In this document: piece by piece, positions 59,199 through 64,000 of the stretch | How the letters are laid out: every line of letters begins with the position of its first letter | How positions within the stretch are numbered: the first letter of the stretch is position 1 | Assembly: GCF_003012345.1 (NCBI RefSeq) | Contig: NZ_PVRV01000020.1 | Location: 186,001-250,000, forward strand | Length of the DNA stretch: 64,000 nucleotides | DNA from: Phytohalomonas tamaricis | GTDB taxonomy: Bacteria > Pseudomonadota > Gammaproteobacteria > Pseudomonadales > Halomonadaceae | Reading direction: 5' to 3' | Position numbers and translations under genes: made by a program | The notes under the pieces: generated by a model | The model's input: only the letters and a program-made list of their open reading frames with translations | Told to the model about the DNA's origin: nothing | Database searches by the model: none

Positions 59199-60386
59199 TC
59201 ATTCAGCGTCGGTATCCAATGGCGGCGAGGGATGCTTGCCATCCTGCCAACCCAAGCTGGCTGCGGCATCGGCTGCAAACCAACCAAGCCGTTCATTCAG
59301 CGTTACCACGTCCCCGATAATGATTAGCGTAGGTGGTGCAACAGTCAGCGTGCTCAGCCGCGCTGGCAACTCGCCCAGCGCACCGCGGTGCACGCGCTGC
59401 CGCGCCGTCGTGCCCTGCTCGACCAGCGCTAGTGGCGTGGTTGCTGGCAACCCATGGGCGATCAATTGCTCGCTGATTGTCATAAGACTACCCAGTCCCA
59501 TGTAAAACACCAGTGTCTGCCCTGGGCTCGCCAGCGTTGACCAATCCAGATCACAGCTGCCGTTCTTGAGATGACCGGTAACGAAGCGCACCGATTGAGC
59601 GTAATCACGGTGAGTGAGCGGAATGCCGGTATAGGCCGATACGCCGATAGCCGCAGTAATCCCCGGTACCACTTCAAATGACATTCCCGCTTCGGCCAAC
59701 GCCTCAAGCTCCTCACCACCACGCCCAAAGATAAACGGGTCTCCGCCTTTGAGCCTGACAACGCGATACCCCGCCCCGGCCCAATCAACCAGTGCCTGAT
59801 TGATGCCATCCTGCGGCACACTATGCGCACTGCGCGCCTTGCCGACATAGAACCGCTTCGCCTGGGGATGGATAAACGAAAGGATTTCCTGGCTTACCAG
59901 CCGGTCGTGAATCACGACCTCGGCATTCCTTAACCGGTCGAGCGCCTTAAGCGTCAACAGTTGAGGATCGCCAGGGCCCGAGCCAACCAGAGCGACATGC
60001 CCCTTTTGCGACACATGGTGCGCTTCCGCCTCATCTTCGCTGCGAATTCTTACCGGCAGATGGATGGTGGACTTAGCCGGCAAGCCGGGCACGAACACAG
60101 GCACATTGGCCTGCAACGCCCGGTCAGCCCAGCTTTCGTCGGATTCCTCATTCCCCGTCGCTATCAACCACAGCTGACCCGGCGCAGCGTCAAGGCATTG
60201 ATCACCACGTTTCCATCCTTCACGCTCACAAAGTGCCTTCAATGGCTCTATGAGCTGTTGCGCATGAACAGTCAATCGCAATTTTATCCCGCGTAGCTGG
60301 AGCGCAACGCGCAAGGCAGCTTCTCCTCCACCCATCAGGCGGACATCAAGAAAACGCGGGTCAAATTGCAACGTAAGAAAGTCCAT
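59199..60386 (-). CDS. Uroporphyrinogen-III C-methyltransferase with a reduced CysG-like N-terminus
   Basis: A 395-residue protein. The C-terminal ~260 residues (from about 130) are a complete CobA/SUMT domain making precorrin-2: [44 protein letters not shown]. The N-terminal ~115 residues resemble the CysG NAD domain ([12 protein letters not shown]) but the catalytic-Asp motif reads IATGNE, and the ~90-residue dimerisation/chelatase part that should follow is missing. So dehydrogenase/ferrochelatase activity is unlikely. It lies beside serS, as cysG does in Pseudomonas. ATG at 60386 is the likeliest start. Confidence 0.88.
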   Translation of the reverse strand: MDFLTLQFDPRFLDVRLMGGGEAALRVALQLRGIKLRLTVHAQQLIEPLKALCEREGWKRGDQCLDAAPGQLWLIATGNEESDESWADRALQANVPVFVPGLPAKSTIHLPVRIRSEDEAEAHHVSQKGHVALVGSGPGDPQLLTLKALDRLRNAEVVIHDRLVSQEILSFIHPQAKRFYVGKARSAHSVPQDGINQALVDWAGAGYRVVRLKGGDPFIFGRGGEELEALAEAGMSFEVVPGITAAIGVSAYTGIPLTHRDYAQSVRFVTGHLKNGSCDLDWSTLASPGQTLVFYMGLGSLMTISEQLIAHGLPATTPLALVEQGTTARQRVHRGALGELPARLSTLTVAPPTLIIIGDVVTLNERLGWFAADAAASLGWQDGKHPSPPLDTDAE

Positions 60387-60454
60387 AGCGGTCCGGTCAG
60401 TATTAAAACAAGGCAATCACAGAAAAGATGATCGAAAAACGCGCCACATGATAA

Positions 60455-60476
60455 AGGCCGACATTGTTGTCGGCCT
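60455..60476 (-). terminator. Terminator after serS
   Basis: A perfect 9-bp stem (60455-60463 with 60468-60476), loop TTGT, followed on the reverse strand by a short T run (TTTAT). Confidence 0.6.
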
Positions 60477-60513
60477 AGTAACGCTTTATCAGGTAGTTAT
60501 AACCGAGGCGTCA

Positions 60514-61821
<1,308 letters not shown>

Positions 61822-61834
61822 TCAAGGCGAGCAC

Positions 61835-61860
61835 AAAAAACGATGCCTCACTTGGGCATC
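61835..61860 (-). terminator. Terminator-like hairpin in the serS leader
   Basis: A 6-7-bp stem (61842-61848 with 61854-61860, one wobble) followed on the reverse strand by G and TTTTTT. It lies 41 nt before the serS start, with no recognised reverse-strand gene upstream to terminate. Confidence 0.55.
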
Positions 61861-62072
61861 CCTGAAAACATCACCGTATTGTATGGAAAATAGCGCCTCG
61901 CCTCCATGACCGAGGCGGTTTACCGGCTGATTCATTTAAATGATGTGAAACATAACGGTATAAAAAAGAACAGTGTCACTCGTCTTCTCAATATCGATCA
62001 CGAGCATAGGCGTAGACGGCTCTGCTCAGTTACCCTAGCGCAAACGAATCGCAGGCCACAGCCATAACGCCC

Positions 62073-64000
62073 ATGATCGAATCACTGGATGCAATCCCCA
62101 GCGTCGCAGGACGCTACAACCATTTTCTCAAGACCTTAGCCGAGCGGGGCTTTCGCGGCGATATTGCTCCCGACTATGCCAACCGCACGGTACTGGCTAC
62201 CGACAACTCTATTTATCAGCGACTTCCACAGGCGGCGCTCTACCCGTACGACGGCGACGATATCGTGCTGATCGCCCGCCTCGCCAGCGAGGAGCCATTT
62301 CAGGATATCGTGCTCACGCCGCGCGGCGGAGGCACCGGCACCAACGGCCAATCACTGACCGATGGTCTGGTTGTCGATGTCACTCGCTACATGAACCACA
62401 TTCTCGATATCGACGTTGCCAACCGCCGAGTGCGTGTTCAGGCCGGCGTGGTCAAGGATCAGCTCAATGCCGCGCTCAGGCCTTACGGGCTGTTCTTCGC
62501 CCCTGAGCTGTCTACCTCGAACCGCGCCACCCTCGGCGGAATGATCAACACTGACGCCAGCGGCCAGGGCAGTCGTGAATACGGCAAGACGCGCAACCAT
62601 GTGCTCGAACTCGACACCGTATTGCTCGACGGCTCGCGCTTTGTCAGCCGCCCCGTTGACGACGACGAACTCGATGCGCTTTGTGCGCGGGACGACCACG
62701 TCGGCGAGGTCCACCGCGTCGCCCGTGAGATCATCGATACCCAGCGCGACGAGATCGAGGCCAGGTTCCCACCGCTCAACCGCTGCCTGACCGGCTATGA
62801 CCTTGCCCATCTGCGCAACGAGGATCGCCGTTTCAATCTCAACAGTGTGCTGTGTGGCGCCGAAGGTTCGCTAGGTTTTATCGTCGAGGCCACGCTCAAC
62901 GTACTGCCGCTACCCAAGTATTCGGCGCTGATCAACGTGCGCTATACCGGCTTCATGGACGCATTACGTGATGCCAAGGCACTGATGGGTGACGAAGGTG
63001 AGTCGCACGCGCCTACCTCGATCGAAACGGTCGACGACAAGGTCTTGATGCTGGCGATGGAAGACATCGTGTGGGAAAGCGTCGCCGAGTATTTCCCTGC
63101 TGGCGATGCGTCATCACCTGCCACCCGCGGTATTAACCTGGTCGAGTTCAATGCCGATGATGAAGAGGTTCTCAAGGCCCGCGTCGAAGCGTTCACTACT
63201 CACCTGGAACGCGATACCGCAGTCGAGCGGCTCGGCCACACCATTGCCTGGGGGCGCGGCCGGATAGGATCGGTCTATGCGATGCGCAAGCGTGCGGTCG
63301 GCCTGCTCGGCAATACCAAGGGCGAGAAACGGCCGATCCCGTTCGTCGAGGATACCGCCGTGCCGCCGGAGAATCTCGCCGACTATATCGCCGAGTTCCG
63401 CGCCCTACTCGACGGCTATGGCCTTGAATACGGCATGTTCGGCCATGTTGACGCTGGCGTGCTGCACGTGCGCCCCGCCATCGACATGAAGGACCCGGAG
63501 CAGGCAAAGATGATCCGCGTCATCTCCGACCGTGTCGCCGAGCTAACCCACAAGTATCACGGTCTGCTGTGGGGTGAACACGGCAAGGGCGTGCGTTCGG
63601 AATATACCCCGACCTTCTTCGGCGAGCTCTACCCGACCCTGCAGCGTCTCAAGGGAGCCTTTGACCCCCGTAACCAGCTCAACCCCGGCAAGATCGCCAC
63701 ACCGCTCGAAGTCGACGGCGAGTTGTTGAAAATCGACGCCGTCACCACTCGCGGCGAACTCGACCGCCAGATCGACGAACGCGTGTGGCAGCACTACGAT
63801 TCCGCCGTCTACTGCAACGGCAACGGCGCCTGCTACAACTATGATCCCGCCGATGCGATGTGCCCGTCATGGAAAGGCACCCGCGACCGCATCCACTCGC
63901 CCAAGGGGCGCGCCAGCCTGATGCGTGAATGGCTGCGCCTGCAGGGCAATGATGGCGTGGACGTGCTCAAATCCTCGCAGCAGCTGCGTCAGGCCGGGGT
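62073..64000 (+). CDS. ydiJ: YdiJ-type FAD/iron-sulfur D-2-hydroxyacid dehydrogenase (N-terminal 642 residues, partial)
   Basis: A long open frame from ATG 62073 to the window end, with the stop outside. It has a PCMH/VAO-type FAD-binding domain (LTPRGGGTGTNGQS, ATLGGMINTDASGQGS, CGAEGSLGFI), a C-terminal cap (GMFGHVDAGVLHVRPA, LLWGEHGKG, DPRNQLNPGKI), and the start of an iron-sulfur segment (CNGNGACYN, PADAMCPSW). This closely follows E. coli YdiJ, a D-2-hydroxyglutarate-type oxidoreductase. The ribosome site is weak. Sampled lines of this gene are more GC-rich than most of the window. Confidence 0.94.
   Translation, partial: MIESLDAIPSVAGRYNHFLKTLAERGFRGDIAPDYANRTVLATDNSIYQRLPQAALYPYDGDDIVLIARLASEEPFQDIVLTPRGGGTGTNGQSLTDGLVVDVTRYMNHILDIDVANRRVRVQAGVVKDQLNAALRPYGLFFAPELSTSNRATLGGMINTDASGQGSREYGKTRNHVLELDTVLLDGSRFVSRPVDDDELDALCARDDHVGEVHRVAREIIDTQRDEIEARFPPLNRCLTGYDLAHLRNEDRRFNLNSVLCGAEGSLGFIVEATLNVLPLPKYSALINVRYTGFMDALRDAKALMGDEGESHAPTSIETVDDKVLMLAMEDIVWESVAEYFPAGDASSPATRGINLVEFNADDEEVLKARVEAFTTHLERDTAVERLGHTIAWGRGRIGSVYAMRKRAVGLLGNTKGEKRPIPFVEDTAVPPENLADYIAEFRALLDGYGLEYGMFGHVDAGVLHVRPAIDMKDPEQAKMIRVISDRVAELTHKYHGLLWGEHGKGVRSEYTPTFFGELYPTLQRLKGAFDPRNQLNPGKIATPLEVDGELLKIDAVTTRGELDRQIDERVWQHYDSAVYCNGNGACYNYDPADAMCPSWKGTRDRIHSPKGRASLMREWLRLQGNDGVDVLKSSQQLRQAG

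Overview
The window looks like a chromosomal backbone segment of a gammaproteobacterium of the Halomonadaceae/Pseudomonas type, most likely Halomonas or a close relative. The reasons are the gene content and order: nagZ-lexA-topA as in pseudomonads, a split pyruvate carboxylase beside its LysR regulator, the dacA-ybeD-lipB-lipA and rlpA-mltB-rodA-mrdA-rlmH-rsfS-nadD-proA blocks, dusB-fis, accBC-prmA and serS next to a siroheme-type gene. Base composition is moderate. I could not run searches, so the genus is inference. No insertion sequence, prophage, CRISPR array or rRNA operon was seen; there is one tRNA gene.

Layout: 1-5.1 kb holds the end of mfd, then a reverse-strand nagZ-mscS-hpt-mtnP group and divergent lexA with SOS boxes. 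5.2-8.7 kb holds two small conserved genes and topA. 9.2-12.3 kb holds pykA and an ammonium transporter with apparent NtrC/sigma-54 control. 12.3-14.2 kb holds a nucleotidyltransferase, a Nudix hydrolase and a YebE-like protein. 14.4-18.8 kb holds the two pyruvate carboxylase subunits and PycR. 18.9-21.6 kb holds an MDR oxidoreductase and the MsrPQ repair system. 21.9-33.2 kb is a long reverse-strand run for lipoate, cell-wall elongation and septation, ribosome maturation, NAD and proline. 33.4-40.6 kb holds a DedA-PAP2 fusion, mpl, a PPi-type phosphofructokinase, a degenerate phosphatase/kinase fusion and ppa. 40.7-48.9 kb holds dsbD, accBC, prmA, dusB-fis and purH. 49-56 kb holds an exported amidohydrolase, small membrane proteins, gabD, folE, mltC-like, srkA and comF. 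56.2-58.6 kb is a tRNA-Leu gene followed by a gene-poor stretch and a cluster of short unrecognised genes, the most accessory-looking part. 58.7-64 kb holds an acetyltransferase, a reduced CysG/CobA protein, serS and the start of ydiJ.

Themes: the cell-wall genes make up the elongasome (PBP2, RodA), lytic transglycosylases (RlpA, MltB, MltC), a carboxypeptidase and muropeptide recycling (NagZ, Mpl). Pyruvate kinase, pyruvate carboxylase, PPi-phosphofructokinase and pyrophosphatase form a central-carbon and PPi set. The most unusual items are the bifunctional phosphatase/kinase that has lost key catalytic residues in both domains, the CysG homologue lacking most of its dehydrogenase/chelatase module, a leader terminator before serS, and several undescribed small proteins (48, 58, 70, 76, 78 and 99 residues).
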